A stretch of 64,000 nt of DNA, from NCBI RefSeq assembly GCF_011386835.1, contig NC_088801.1, positions 17,532,824 to 17,596,823 on the forward strand, in the 5' to 3' direction. Source of the DNA: Chrysemys picta bellii (Eukaryota; Chordata; Testudines; Emydidae). Within the stretch, counting starts at the first letter, position 1; each line of letters begins with the position of its first letter. The translations under genes were made by a program, and so were the position numbers. Below the pieces are notes generated by a model. It was not told where the DNA came from and searched no databases. It saw nothing but the letters and a program-made list of their open reading frames with translations. Below are positions 13,645-25,703 of the stretch, in pieces.

Positions 13645-13842
13645 GGGCTAAAGTTTTCAAAAGTGACTAGTGATTGTGGGTGCCTCAGCTTTTGGGTGTC
13701 CAACTCATGACACCTGAAAGAAGCCTGATTTCCAGAAAGCAAGTACCCACATTCTGAATATCACTTCCCTTTATCTTGCCTCCAGCTGGGCACCCTTAAA
13801 CAAGGCACCTACAAGTACTAGTCATTTTTGAAAATCTTGCCC
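13645..13842. repeat. Fold-back element, about 198 bp
   Basis: The left arm 'gggctaaagttttcaaaagt' followed by 'gactagtgattgtgggtgcc' pairs with the right arm 'ggcacctacaagtactagtc' followed by 'atttttgaaaatcttgccc'. The arms are imperfect inverted repeats separated by about 120 bp. The same ends appear at 832-945 and 59,808-59,937. Probably an old non-autonomous DNA element; no clear TSD. Confidence 0.55.
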
Positions 13843-14467
13843 ATGCATCTTAACAAAAATATCCTAATTCAGACAAGCCAAAGGCCAGTTTGGGCCTCAA
13901 AACCAGACTCTCTTCAAACTAAAGATAAAATCATTGGCTAAAATGCTGAAAAACAAGCTCTTATCTTGGAACAGGTATTTCTGTGCAACATATTTCCCGT
14001 CCTAAAGAAAGAAGCCTACCAGATAAGGCTCTATCTCCTAGTGATCAACCTATAGGCCAGCTAAGAGACCTACAGTAATTCAAACGGGAAGAAATGCACC
14101 TCCTGAGAGCCTTCTGGGAGAATGGCTGTCTAGCAGGAATAGACCTGAAGTGTTGTACACTCACTAACGGTTTGCCCAAATCACAAGGAATACTGCACCT
14201 ACATATCAGGATAAAACAATTTACCAGCCTTCTCTTTTCAGTTTATCATCAGCTGCCTGATGCTCCTGAGGGGATTTCTTCATTTCAGAATTAACTCAGG
14301 TGATCAGCACCCAGATTAGCCTAGGCCTGCAGCCACATTGCAAAACCATACCCAACTACACGTGTCCTCATGGGTGCGGCAGTCACCCATCGGACACACT
14401 AGGACTTTTGGGGAATGGCCCAGGATTCTTTGTGCTGCAGTAAGCTGAGCTGCTCTATGATTCCTTA
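13843..14467. other. Non-coding stretch, nothing recognised
   Basis: Moderate GC, no coding-like frame and no recognisable repeat ends. It runs up to the TSD of the hAT-like element that follows. Confidence 0.4.
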
Positions 14468-14475
14468 CCAATGAA

Positions 14476-15060
14476 TAAGGCTAAGATTTTGTCAGGGATA
14501 TTTTTAGTAAAAATCACAGACAGGTCACGGGCAATAAAGAAAATTTCATGGAAGCCCGTGACCTGTCCATGACTTTTACTAAAAATATCCATGATAAAAT
14601 GGGAAGGGACTGGGCAGCTGTGGGGTGGCTGGGAGCTCTGGGGCCCCCACCACCCATGGGGGTTCAGAGCTCCAGGGTCCCCCGCCAGCCATGGCTGGTG
14701 GGGAGCTGCAGGGTCCCCCTGCCCCATCCCCAGCAGTAGGAAGCACTGCAGGGATCCCCTTGCCCCGCAGTGGCTGCGGGGAGTTGCTGGGGTCCCCCTG
14801 CCCTCCCATGGTGGTGGGAAGGAAGGGGGGTACCCCCCCTGCCTGCAGTGGCTGGGAGCTGCAGGGACCTCCACTTCTCATGACAGCTGAGAGCTTGGGG
14901 ACCCACTGACTCAGGTGGAGAGGTTACATTACAGCTCCAAGCCACTGCAGGAGGCAGCCGGACCCTGCAGATCCCAGCCACCAGGGCTGGGGTCACAGAG
15001 GTCTTTGGAAGTCATGGATACAGTGACTTCTGCGACCTCCGTGACAAAACCATAGCCTTA
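14476..15060. mobile_element. 585-bp hAT-like non-autonomous element with GC-rich core
   Basis: The ends are TAAGGCTAAGATTTTGTCA and, in reverse complement, TAAGGCTATGGTTTTGTCA: 17 of 19 positions match. A perfect 8-bp direct repeat CCAATGAA flanks the element (14,468-14,475 and 15,061-15,068), fitting the hAT superfamily. Inside lie a subterminal hairpin (14,496-14,532 with 14,554-14,590) and a GC-rich, imperfectly repeated core (about 14,600-14,880) based on 'gggagctgcagggtcccc'. Open frames of up to 139 codons cross the core on both strands, but they follow the tandem repeat and end in the hairpin, so I do not call a protein. Confidence 0.8.
14496..14590. repeat. Subterminal hairpin in the hAT-like element
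   Basis: Two arms of 37 nt (14,496-14,532 and 14,554-14,590) are reverse complements with about three mismatches and enclose a 21-nt loop. The arms include 'ttttagtaaaa' and 'caggtcacgggc'. Confidence 0.85.
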
Positions 15061-15770
15061 CCAATGAATTGTGGGAGTTTGTGTTTGTTTTTCTGGGCAC
15101 AACAGGGGAATTGTGGGAAAGCACTGTAGGACTATTAGCACTTGAGTGGTTTAGCCCCTATCCTCACTGCAAAGTCAGTAGGTTACCAGCCTGAGTAACT
15201 ACGGAACCTGTATTTTAGCTGGAAGTCCAAAGCAGGCCAGTTAGCTTTGGCTGAAAGTAGCACTTAACTTGGGTGAGAGGGTTGTGTGTGTGGCTAGAGA
15301 TGGGTATGGTGCAACATGGGTTAACTCAGCAATGAAGCCATACCTTTGGATTTAGGAACTTTCAGGGTAACAACAATCTTCAGTATTACACACCTTGAAA
15401 ATTCCATTATAAAATTAGTGTAAGAATTGTTCAGTACACTGGGAGATGGACCTAATAATCTGCAACCAGGAGAACCAAGGTATTGTTATTAACATCTGTA
15501 ATCTACATATGACATTTCCTGGTTCATACTGTCTCCTTCAGAGGGAATGTTATACTTTGATGTATATATCATGGCTGCTGGAAAAGTGTATCATCATCAT
15601 ATGAAGATTAACATCCAAGATGTCTTCATACAGTTTAAGAGCACAGGGTCAGATTTCAATAGAGCCAATTTATGCTAACCAAGGATTTGGCCCATAATCA
15701 TATCTTTCGGAAACATGAAACTGATAGTTGTCTTTTTAAAAAAAATGTATATAAACATAGCAATTGTGAT
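15061..15770. other. Non-coding stretch, nothing recognised
   Basis: No coding frame. AT content rises again after the GC-rich element. Confidence 0.4.
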
Positions 15771-15774
15771 AAGT

Positions 15775-16450
15775 GTCCGTGTAGAGGAGCGGACTCACTC
15801 CTGCGACACCTCCTGCTGGTGACTTCTGGGAATTAGCTCTTCCAGCATCCTGGAGCACCCCCTGCAGGCTGGTGATCCACCTGTCCTCTGGTCCCGTGTC
15901 CCACCCGGACCCCAGTGCCCTTGTATCTGGGGTGCTGCCCCCTGGCAGTACACCCCTCACTACTAGGGTCTCCCCTCCCTGGGGAAGCCCCACCCACTAT
16001 CCTTACCTCGCCTCAGAATAAGGCCACTGCCAGTCACCAACTAGCCCCCGCTCCCTGAGGTAGACTGCAGTATAGGCCACCCATCACAGGCAAGGAGGGT
16101 TTGGACCTGCTGCCTTGGCCTAGCCCTGAGCTGCCCTCTGCAACCCCAGTACCCCTTGGCCTTCTACTAGGCCACAGCCTGGGGCTTTCCAGGCTGGAGC
16201 TCCCCAGCCTTTCCCCAGCCCTGCTCCACTCAGGTACTCTGTCTCAAGCTTGCTGCAGCCAGGCCCTTCTCCCTCTGAAGGCAGAGAGAGACTCTTGGCT
16301 GCTGGCTCACAGGCTTTTTATATAGGGCCAAGCTGAGGCCTGATTGGGGTGTGGCCCAGCTGTGGCTGCTTCCCAATCAGCCCAGCTTAGCAACCTTCCC
16401 CCAGGGCTGTTTTAAGCCCTTCAGGGCAAGAGTGGGGTAAGACTGACAAG
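15775..16450 (-). mobile_element. GC-rich LTR-like block, antisense
   Basis: This GC-rich stretch sits abruptly in AT-rich DNA. On the minus strand it has a TATA-like box (reverse complement of 16,315-16,324) about 130 bp into the block. Downstream is a purine-rich transcript-start-like region 'gtgagccagcagccaagagt' and CAG-rich sequence. The layout (upstream region, TATA box, GC-rich leader) fits a retroelement LTR or leader. Ends and TSD could not be fixed, and no reading frame with retroviral motifs is visible, so the call is tentative. Confidence 0.45.
16315..16324 (-). promoter_or_regulatory. TATA-like box in the antisense LTR-like block
   Basis: Minus strand reads TATATAAAAA, a good TATA match inside the GC-rich retroelement-like block. 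Activity is inferred only. Confidence 0.4.
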
Positions 16451-19400
16451 TGTAGAGACTGAAGTCTTCCTGTTTATCCTCAGAACAGGTACAATTCAAA
16501 CATTCCCACCCCTCCATATATCTCAGTACCGACAGGGCAAACATCCCTGGGGCAGTAGATAGTTCAGTCTCCATAGCCCATTCAGTCTTTGGCCTTCTCT
16601 ACTGAGATTGTCAACAAGAGTGCTAATTATGAGGATGTTTTTTGTGATCATGACCCTACTAGAGACTAGAATAAAATCGCCAAAAATTATACATTAGTCA
16701 CATTTTAAAAGTTTCTTCCATCTAGAAAAAAATCAGCCAGTTGGAGAGCTGTCCTTTATACCTGAAATGGAGAACACAGATGGAATTGGTAATATCTCTG
16801 ATAATGGGGGGGGGGAACCAGTGCTGTCACTAGTATAGAACACCAAACAGCCATCAGATAGTAAAAACTTTCAGTCAGTGCAGACGTTGACTAGAATTAA
16901 ACAGGTGACCTAGAGCTGAAAGTATCTCTATCTCATTGTGAATCCCTTGAGTTATTCAATCCCCCTAGAATCGGTTTTCTAACTGAAATTTTATCCTCCA
17001 AATTATCATAAGCACTAGTATGCTATTGTACAGTAGGATTGCTTATGTGGACCGTGCTGGTAACACTGAGGTTTATGGGTTGGGTTTGCATGTGGTTTCT
17101 CTAAGAAAAATGAACACAGAAGCATTTCAAACTTAAGTATGAAGAATTGTATGAGCCTTTGCAAAATAGACATGAGGAAAAAAAGAAAGCATTTGAAATT
17201 GTAGAGCTTATTATTACAAATATTCAATATAATGAAGAATATTCATTATACACCAAACAGTGCTGTTATATTTCTAAGTCAGCATCAGTCAAAAAGCTTA
17301 CATTGATTCTGTGACTGTTTTCTGTCCTTCCAAACACTGTAGACTGGGATCACCACAAAACCTCACCTCTGCAAAGCATGAACATTTTTTCCCATTATGA
17401 TTAAAAGCAGGTCATTAAAATGGTTTCATTAACACACCATCCTCCCTCCCTCCCATGGTATTAAGCAGGCTGATGTTGAGGATTTAAATGTTGACAAGGA
17501 AAAATCATTCTGGAATTCTCTTCTGAGTGGACATATCAGACGGCTGTCTTCAATACTAGTGATTAGGGAAACAGAAACTGCATTGGCATCTGTGTTTATG
17601 CATCATGAAATTAAACATTTTCTGTTTCACCTACAGTATGCTCCACAGCAACTCCATGAGCACAGATCAGCCAGCTAAAGCTCAATACACCCAGGTATTT
17701 GATCAGACTGGTCAGTAGTTTGCTAGCACTAGAGTACACGTTGTGCACTCATACCCATTGGATTAGGAATGCTATTTAGATAAGCAAGCTGCATTTTTGC
17801 AGAGAGAAAGAGGAGAATCTTAGCCTGTGTCACATGCTAATATTAGTGAGTTAATTAAATTAGAGAAATTCTAGTGCCAGACACTAAAACACTTAGCTAA
17901 GTAGAATGCTATGGGAATTAAAAGGAAGCAAACCACAGCACTACTCCATGCATGCTGCCCCTACAGCTAATTTTTTTCTGACTGGCTCTGGAAAGTTACA
18001 TCAAAACAAAAAAACCAATTTCGAAAAAGTTAGTCAGGAACTACCTACAAAAAAGGATCCTGAGTCCGATCTCCCTTACACCAGCCTTCCATCAGCATAA
18101 CTTGTTCTGCCAGATTCTGACCTGGCTTCCAACCCCCTACTGCTGCTCCCGGGGCATATAGGAGTAATGGGTGTGGAGCGGCCCCAAGGGGTGCCTATGA
18201 GTTGCTCTGCAGTCTGGAGCATCCCCATCTACATTCCTAATCTGTCCCAGCAAGTCCTCAGGCTTGTGAGGTGACCAATTTAGAGTCTAGAACAGCCCTA
18301 TGTAGTGCCTGCCTTGGAGAAAATATCCCAGCAGCATTGAAGAATTTAGTCCAGGGAGACAGACTCCTACGCAATGTATCCCAGAGACAGAATGAAACAA
18401 ATCTGCACAGCTACTGAACTTTCACCCTGTCCGCTTAACAATTTTGCCATCTACCTTTAAGCTTTCTTCACACAAGGCATTCTTCCCCTGCTTGTCAAAC
18501 AAAACATCTAGAAACCCACCTTCTAGGAGCCAAGCAAGTAATTGTTGGGAGATAAAAGCAAGCAAACCTACTAATGTGCTCAAAATAATACAAGGAATTT
18601 CAATAAACCATAAAATATGGAATATGGCATTAAAGATTAAATATGTGAGAAAAGTTCAAAAGATTTGTATCTCAATATCTTATCAGGTTAATTAAATGGA
18701 TAACTGGATGCATTTAAGGAGAAAAGGATGGGTTGCAATGACATAAAATGAGAAGCCACAAGATTACAGTGTTAAAGTGTTAAGGAGAATGGGTTATGTT
18801 TATATCATTTCCCTATTCCATAATAACTGCGATTCATCTAATGCCATTTTCTGTTCTTGTTCAAATCTTTCCTTGTAAAAATACTTTGATCAGTCAATAG
18901 ACTTATAACCAATCCAAAGGTTGTAACCTTTCCAGCATTTCATATTTGCATTGTCTGTCCATTTTTATCATGGTTATAAGGGCCATGCTGTAGGGAGAAA
19001 GTGAACAGTCAGTAAATTACACCAAAGAATACTGAAAAGGTCAAAGGATTACACTTTGTTGTTTGCTTTTATGGAATATATGAGGCATTTAAACTGTGAA
19101 ACTAAATTATTTGGACAAAGATGATAGATAAAAAATAGCAAAGCATGAATGGGTTGTTGAGACAATGACTGATGAGGGTAGTAAGAGGGATATGTTGCCG
19201 TTTTCTGATCCTCAGAAGACTGAGCCTGCAAGATGATGTTGCATAAGCATCCTTAGCTCCTCCACAGAAATCAAAAGGGATTTGAAGACAGTATTAGAGC
19301 TTGTCAGGATTTTTTTGATGAAGTATTTTCTCTCTGGAACATGCCAATTTCTCAAACCTGAAACTTTTCTCAGGAACGCCTGGGTTTAAACATGGGTTTC

Positions 19401-20885
19401 TGTTGGGAAAGTGTCTCAGGTCCAAGATGGAATTTTTGGTCAAAATTAGAGAGACCCACCCCAGAATATCCAGTAGCCTAGTGATTACAGAAACAGACCT
19501 GCATGTGGCAGACCCAGAGATCAAGTCTCTACTTGGCCTAATTCAAAGGCTTTATCAGAAAGAGACATCTTTCTTAGGAAGCCGCTGAAGACAGTGGGCC
19601 AAATCCAAATGAGCTGTGTAATGTGTTGCAATTCACAGATAAGTGGATGTGAGTAGGTCTGAAAGAGTACGAATTGGTGAAACTTGTTTTGGCAAAAGGA
19701 AGAAGTGTACAATAAACTAATCAAGAGTTCTTCATAACCACCAAGTCTGGCTCTTTCGGCCCGATTCTCATCTCTCTTGCACCAGCATAAATCAGGAGTA
19801 TATTTATGAAAGTCAATGATGAAACCAGTGAAAGATAAGAGACAGGTCTTGACTCTCCATAGTAAGCAAAATGTGATTGGTCAATGGGCTGTACCAATTA
19901 AAATTTTACAGACTAAATTTAGTGTTTGTGAAAGATACCAGATAGACAATCCTGATGACAGAAGACCTGTGTTTTCCCCCTCTCTGCCAATCCTATTCCA
20001 GAGAGATCACCAAAAGGCATTAATTCTCCATGAATCTTCAACCTTTCCTAGCTCTGCTGCGGCAGCCAACAAAAATAATGGGTAGTGTTTGTTATCATGT
20101 TGGCTTTGCAATCTGGTCTCAGTCTAGTTCCTGATGGTCCTATAACAATTTTAGGTCACCATCACCCAGACATAAATATCTCATTGCCAAACCTCTGAGC
20201 AATTCAGTCTTCTGACAAATTTTATCTTGACACCAATTTGGCAAAAATTGGCCATTTTAAAGGCACGCTTTTTGCCCACTTCTTACTAGAGGCACAAAAA
20301 GAATCATGTTGCTATGCACATTTTTTATGACAAAAATTTAGTGAATCCAAGCAAGGTTTTGCTAGATGAAGTGCCATCTTCATGACCTGTAAGATCACAA
20401 CTTGATTTGGTTTTATCCATAGCAGAGCCCAGGAGAGTGAATGATTATTTACTGGTGAATTCTAACTCATGGACATAAGAAATTATAACCCAGTCTTAAT
20501 TTATTCATAGTTTTTGAACATCTGATTTCATTCTATGAAGCGTGCTAGGATGTTATAAAACATTATGTGGCCTAAAGGAAAATTTTCAAGATAAAAGTCA
20601 TATATTGAAAAAGCTTTAACTAATAACACTTTAAGGGACAAGCCTCACATTGCCTGCTTAGACAAAGTAACAATCCACTGACTTCAGTGACAATTTTCCT
20701 GAGTAAGGACAGCACAATTTGTTTCTAAATTACTCTAACAATTCTATGGCTACGGAGGATATCAGGGTCACCTGCATTTTGCACAGCTGCTACTTTGTCA
20801 TTTAGACCCTTGCAATAGATTTGACTGGAACTTTACAGTAAATTGTTCCACCCACGGCCTCAGGAAATTGTTCCACCCATGGAGC
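16451..20885. other. Long AT-rich non-coding stretch
   Basis: No supported gene. There is a short G run at about 16,806-16,815. About 17,560-17,900 is AT-rich and of even complexity, and could be a conserved non-coding element, but that needs a comparison. Near 19,470-19,540 'tagcctagtgattacag' and 'cagacccagagatcaagtct' resemble a tRNA-like A-box/B-box repeat, as in the composite repeat at 38.2 kb. Confidence 0.4.
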
Positions 20886-20889
20886 ATTC

Positions 20890-22040
20890 TGTGATGGGTT
20901 CAGTCCCAGACACCCCCTGGGACTGTCACCTGATGTGCTGAGACTACCTCTGAGCCCATTTTCTCTGCCAATTTGGGCCTCCAGAAACCTGCCTTGTTGA
21001 GCCAGACATGCCAGTCTGCTCCAACACAGACCCAGGGTCTGAACCACGCACCCCAAAGCTGCAGAATTAACTGAAAACAGCTTAAGAAATGCTCCCGTCT
21101 CCAGCATCCAGACACCCAACTCCAAACACCAAATAAATCCATTTTACTCTGTATAAAGCTTATATGGGGTAAATCCATAAATGGTCAACCCTCTGTATAA
21201 CACTGATAGAGAGATATGCACAGGTATTTTCTCCCCCAGGTATTAATTACTTACTCTGGGTTAATTTATAAGCAAAAGTGATTTTATTAAGTATAAAAAG
21301 TAGGATTTAAGTGGTTCCAAGTAATAACAGACAAAACAAAGTAAGTTACCAAGCAAAATAAAACAAAGCATGCAAGTCTAAGCCTAATACATTAAGAAAC
21401 TGATTACAGATAAAATCTCACCCTCAGATATGTTCCAATAAGCTTCTTTCACAGACTGGACTCCTTCCTAGTCTGGGCCCAATCCTTTCCCCTGGTACAG
21501 TTCTTGTTAGCTCCAGCTCAGGTGGTAACTAGGGGATTTCTCATGACGGGAACCTCCTTTGTTCTGTTCCACCCCCTTATATAGCTTTGGCACAAGGCAG
21601 GAATCTTTTGTCTCTCTGGGTCCCCACCCCTCTTTCTAAATGGAAAAGCACCAGGCTTAAGATGGATTCCAGTACCAGGTGACATGGTCACATGTCCTGT
21701 GATACCCCAAGCCTTCATTCTTCTTTGCCTGACTCACAGGAGGGCTTGCAAGTAAACAGAACCATTTGCAACCAATTGTCCTAGTTGATGGGAGCCATCA
21801 AGATTCCAAACCGCCATTAATGGCCCATACTTTGCATAATTACAATAGGACCTCAGAGTTATATTTCACATTTCTAGTTTCAGATACAAGAATGATACAA
21901 ATAGGATGACCACACTCAGTAAATTACAAGCTTTGTAATGATACCTTACAAGAGACCTTTTGCATGAAGCATATTCCAGTTACACTATATTCACACTCAT
22001 TAGCATATTTTCATAAAATCATATGGAGTGCAACGTCACA
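20890..22040 (-). mobile_element. Solo LTR, 1.15 kb, family A (copy 1, antisense)
   Basis: Begins TGTGATG on the plus strand and ends CGTCACA, so the element has complementary TGTGAC...GTCACA ends in the TG...CA form of retroviral LTRs. Homologous along most of its length to 47,949-49,095 (same orientation) and to 22,240-23,428 (opposite orientation). The minus strand has a 'ctatataaggggg' TATA region and an AATAAA-type signal in the same order as copy 2. No matching TSD: the flanks read cattc and cacac. No internal retroviral genes adjoin it. I read it as a solo LTR, possibly rearranged after insertion. Confidence 0.75.
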
Positions 22041-22239
22041 CACACATCTAACAAACTGTGATTCTGAGTCATAATCCATGGACTCTGAGGAAGATGTTAG
22101 CTGCTTTGTCCCTTTTTGTGGAGAAGCTTGTTCTCCACTGTGTACCACAAGTAAGAAGAGGCAGAGCAAGGGCTTCTCCCACTTCCTGCCCACTTCCCAC
22201 CTATTTGCTCACAGTGCAGAGGGTTTAGTGAATAGCCCC
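22041..22239. other. Spacer between inverted LTR copies
   Basis: A 199-bp stretch between the two divergent LTRs. It shows no primer-binding site, no polypurine tract and no retroviral reading frame, so it is not an internal proviral region. It looks like host sequence. Confidence 0.55.
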
Positions 22240-22732
22240 TGTGACGTTATGCAGTCTATATGGTTTTATAAAAACTTGATAATAAGTCAATATAATGTAA
22301 CTGAGATAGTTTTAGAGAAAATACGGTAATAAGTGAATGTAAGTAACTGGGATATGCCTCACGCAAAAGGTCTCTTGTAAGGTATCATTACAAAGCTTAT
22401 AATCTACTGAGTGTGATCATCTGATTTATATAAATGTACCACTCTTGTATCTAAAACTAGAAATATAAAATGTAACTCTGAGGGCCTATTGTAATTGTGT
22501 AAAGTGTGGACCATTAATGATGGTTTGGAATCTTGATGACTCCCATTGTCTGCAGATGGCTGTATTTACCTGTGAGTCTTCCTGTATATGTGTGTGCTGG
22601 CAAGTGAGTAATGAAGTCTTGCAGTGACATGTGATCATGTCACCTGAACTGGAATCCATCTTTAACCTGGTGCTTTTCCAGTGAGGGGGGGTGGAAACCC
22701 AGAGAGACAAAGAGTTCCCGCCTTATGCAAAA

Positions 22733-22742
22733 GATATATAAA
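22733..22742 (+). promoter_or_regulatory. LTR TATA box
   Basis: The string GATATATAAAGGGG lies about 500 bp into the LTR. This is the expected U3 promoter position, at the same place in the other two copies. Confidence 0.6.
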
Positions 22743-23018
22743 GGGGGGGAAGAGAACAGAGAAGAGGAGAAGCCATCATGAAGAATCCCCTAGCTACCAC
22801 CTGAGCTGCAACAAGAGCTGTACCAGGGGAAAGAATTGTGCCCAGGCCTGGAAAGTGTCCAGTCTGAGAAAAACTTACTGAAACATCTCTGAGGGTGAGA
22901 TTATCTGTATTTAGTTTGATTAGGCATAGATTTGCGCATTTTATTTTATTTTGCTTGGTGACTTACTTTGTTCTGTCTGTTACTACTTTGAACCACTTAA
23001 ATCTTACTGTCTGTATTT

Positions 23019-23024
23019 AATAAA
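23019..23024 (+). terminator. LTR polyadenylation signal
   Basis: AATAAA followed by a T-rich stretch, about 285 bp downstream of the TATA box, consistent with the end of the R region. Confidence 0.6.
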
Positions 23025-23433
23025 ATCACTTTTTATTTAGTAATTTACTCGGAGTATGTATTAATACCTGAGGGAGCAAACAACTGTGCATATCTCTCTA
23101 TCAGTGTTATAGAGGGCGAACAATTTATGAGTTTGCCCTGCATAAGCTTTATGCAGGGTAAAACGGATTTATCTGGGTTTAGACCCCACTGGGAGTTGGG
23201 CATCTGAGTGCTAAAGACAAGCACTCTACTGTGAGCTGTTTTCAGGTAAACTTGCAGCTTTGGGACAAGTGATTCAGACCCTGGGTCTGTGTTGGAGCAG
23301 ACGGGAGTGTCTGGCTCAGCAAGACAGGGTGCTGGAGTCCTGAGCTGGCAGGGAAAACAGAAGCAGGGGTAGTCTTTGCACATCGGGTGGCAGCTCCCAA
23401 GGGGGTTTCTGTGATCCAACCCGTCACAGCCCC

Positions 23434-25160
23434 TATTGAAACCCCATAGCTAAAGTCATAAATTGAGCAGGGCTGGGAAGGGGAGAAAGGTCTTGGTAAT
23501 CTCATCCAGTGGCCCCAGAGAAAGAACTCGGCTTCTCCAGCTTCAAAGGACAAGCCCCTACCACTTGTGGGCTGCTACACCCTACGGCTCGTAACACAGT
23601 TGAATAGTTCTCATTCCAACCCCTAGACAGCACTAGACACTTTATTACAGGCCAGATTCTGCCATCCTTACTCCACAAGTACCTTCATTCATTTCAGTGG
23701 GACCACCTGAGGAGTAAATTATCACTCCGTTGCCCCATTCTCCATTATTTCCAAGATGTGCTCAGTCATAGCCAACAGTGGCAGCCACAGGGAGTCAGCA
23801 GAAGAGGTCTAATCTTGCTTTTGCTAAGCTTACACCACCAAGGGATCAGTCATAGTAGAACCTGTCTCCACCACCCACACCTCTGACACTCATTGGTGGT
23901 AGGAAGATAGCTAGCATAGGAGGCAGCTAGGCGATCTTCTCCAACTGTAAACCAGCAGGGATTCCCCCTAAGCAGGAAAAATTCTCCAGGGACATTCTTC
24001 TGCTGCTTTAAAAATGTACTTTGTGCTTCTTATGCAGTGTAAATTGAATTTAGTTGTCTAGAAAATCTGGCCCAGTGAGAACAAGAGTGGCACAACCTGG
24101 TTCCTCCTTATTAAAAATGAAAAAATGTTAAAAATTGAGGAGTGTGCTTTTGGAGACATGTTGAACACAGTTGTTTGTATCAATTTTTGTAATATATGCT
24201 TAGATGATAGAATGACAGGGACAATCAATGAAAATAGGGGAAAATTCTTTTCACATTCGTCCAACTTCAATTTCGCTTATGGTCAAGAAAACTGCAGTGA
24301 AGAAATTAAGGGGTAGATTGTGTCTTGGACTATGTACAGACAGACAGGCGAGGGAAAGGAGCCAGGAAGAACACCGCACTCCCTCACAGGAGTAAATGTG
24401 GCCATTCACCTGCATTCTCCCTCCCCAGAGCAGCTGAGGCAGGACTGGGCAGGGAGGAGTAAGGAGCTAACTCTACCCACTTACTCAGTGGCCCAAAGCA
24501 TAAAGCTGATCAAATGCAGGTTGGGAATGGTAATAATTTACTGCTGGCATCACTACCAACCCAGATTAAGCAGGGGAAGACTTGTATCTCAGGTGTCTCT
24601 TTGAGTCACATTTTCTCTTGGACCTATTTTTTAGGAAGATGCCTGTTTTAGTCTGTGTTTAAAGTTCGTCCTAAGTTTTGCAACAAACTCACCACCACCA
24701 GAAAAAAAAATGTGTTTGCATAAACACACACAAAATAACAGGAAAAAATGACAATATCTTAGGAGTAAATACAGGAAGTTTAGAAAACAGAGTTGTTCAT
24801 CTTTGTGGTTCAGGAGAGGATGGGATAATCTTATGATGGAAAAGTTCACGAATGATCTGAGATGGGGATTTGGTCTCTATATGGTAGTCTTACAAGTCTA
24901 GATATCAGTTCTAGAATATGAAAAAGATAAGAAAAGAAACAGACATCTGGAATATAAAGAAGTTTTATTTCATTATAAAATATTGATATGTTTAGCCACT
25001 CTTCAGGCAATATATTGAATTAATAAGAATTGTTAAGTTTCTGATCCTGTATCAGCTTTTATTTAAAAAAAAAAATCATACCTCTTCAATATAGTTTGTA
25101 CCAATTATTTTTCCTTTGTAACTACTTGAAGTCTGCAACATTAAAACAAAAACAGAAACC
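23434..25160. other. Non-coding stretch with one worn palindromic repeat
   Basis: 23,650-23,735 carries 'ggccagattctgccatcctt' and 'cagtgggaccacctgagga', a partial copy of the palindromic family at 2,451. The remainder has no coding-like frame. Confidence 0.4.
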
Positions 25161-25169
25161 CAACGGTAT

Positions 25170-25703
25170 CAGGGTCACTGCCTCCAGAGCACCACCTCAT
25201 GGCCTGGAGATACCTTGCAGTATCCCTGCCTCAGTTTCCTTCTCTTTAGGGCTTCTCAGTAATTTCACAAAGGTTTTCTGGCAGCGAACAACGCCCCTAC
25301 TTGGGCTGGTTTATTATCATAAACAGTTCCAAAATAAAGTCCTTCAAGTTCAAAATTCAGGTATTCATCCTTCATCAAGCCCTGCCCAGACTCACTTGAA
25401 AGTCTTTCAAGACTCTCCCACGTCCTCCTGCCCAGAGCCATTCGCTGCTTTAGCAGGCCACTCGTAGCTCTACCTAGTTGGAGTCTTTTCTCCCCTGAGT
25501 TCCACTGTTTCCTGCAGGAGCTCCCACATCTCTTTCAGCAGCCCCCCATCCACTGCCAGGTGAAGTCTCAATTTCACTAGCCAGGCCTCTCCTTTATCTA
25601 TCTCAGAGTAACATGACCCTAATTTTCCCCACCTGGGGAGGAGGGTTGGCTGGCTGTGAAACTGAGCCCCAGCTCTCCTTAAAGGGCCAGCCACCCTGCC
25701 ACA
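25170..25703 (-). mobile_element. LTR-like repeat, antisense
   Basis: The right end read on the minus strand starts TGTGGCAGGGTGGCTGGCCC. An AATAAA signal occurs on the minus strand near 25,305-25,315. GC content is higher than in the flanks and 'ctgcctcagtttcc'-type strings occur. The TG start and late polyadenylation signal suggest an LTR. I could not find the other terminus or a TSD, so the left edge is approximate. No protein is supported. Confidence 0.45.

Larger units (their letters stand above)
22240..23428 (+). mobile_element. Solo LTR, 1.19 kb, family A (copy 2, sense)
   Basis: Starts TGTGACG and ends CGTCACA, flanked by a perfect 5-bp direct repeat GCCCC (22,235-22,239 and 23,429-23,433), the mark of retroviral-type integration. 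Contains a TATA box (22,733-22,742) and a polyadenylation signal AATAAA (23,019-23,024), giving a U3-R-U5 order. Nothing on either side resembles gag, pol or env, so this is a solo LTR left by recombination between the two LTRs of one provirus. It lies head-to-head with copy 1. Confidence 0.85.

Noticed and set aside
14455..14996. Open frames of 94-139 codons on both strands
   Set aside because: They lie in the GC-rich tandem core of the hAT-like element, overlap on both strands and read Pro/Gly/Ser-rich repeats with no domain.
20890..23428. A provirus with two LTRs
   Set aside because: The LTRs are inverted, not direct, and the 199-bp spacer has no retroviral sequence.
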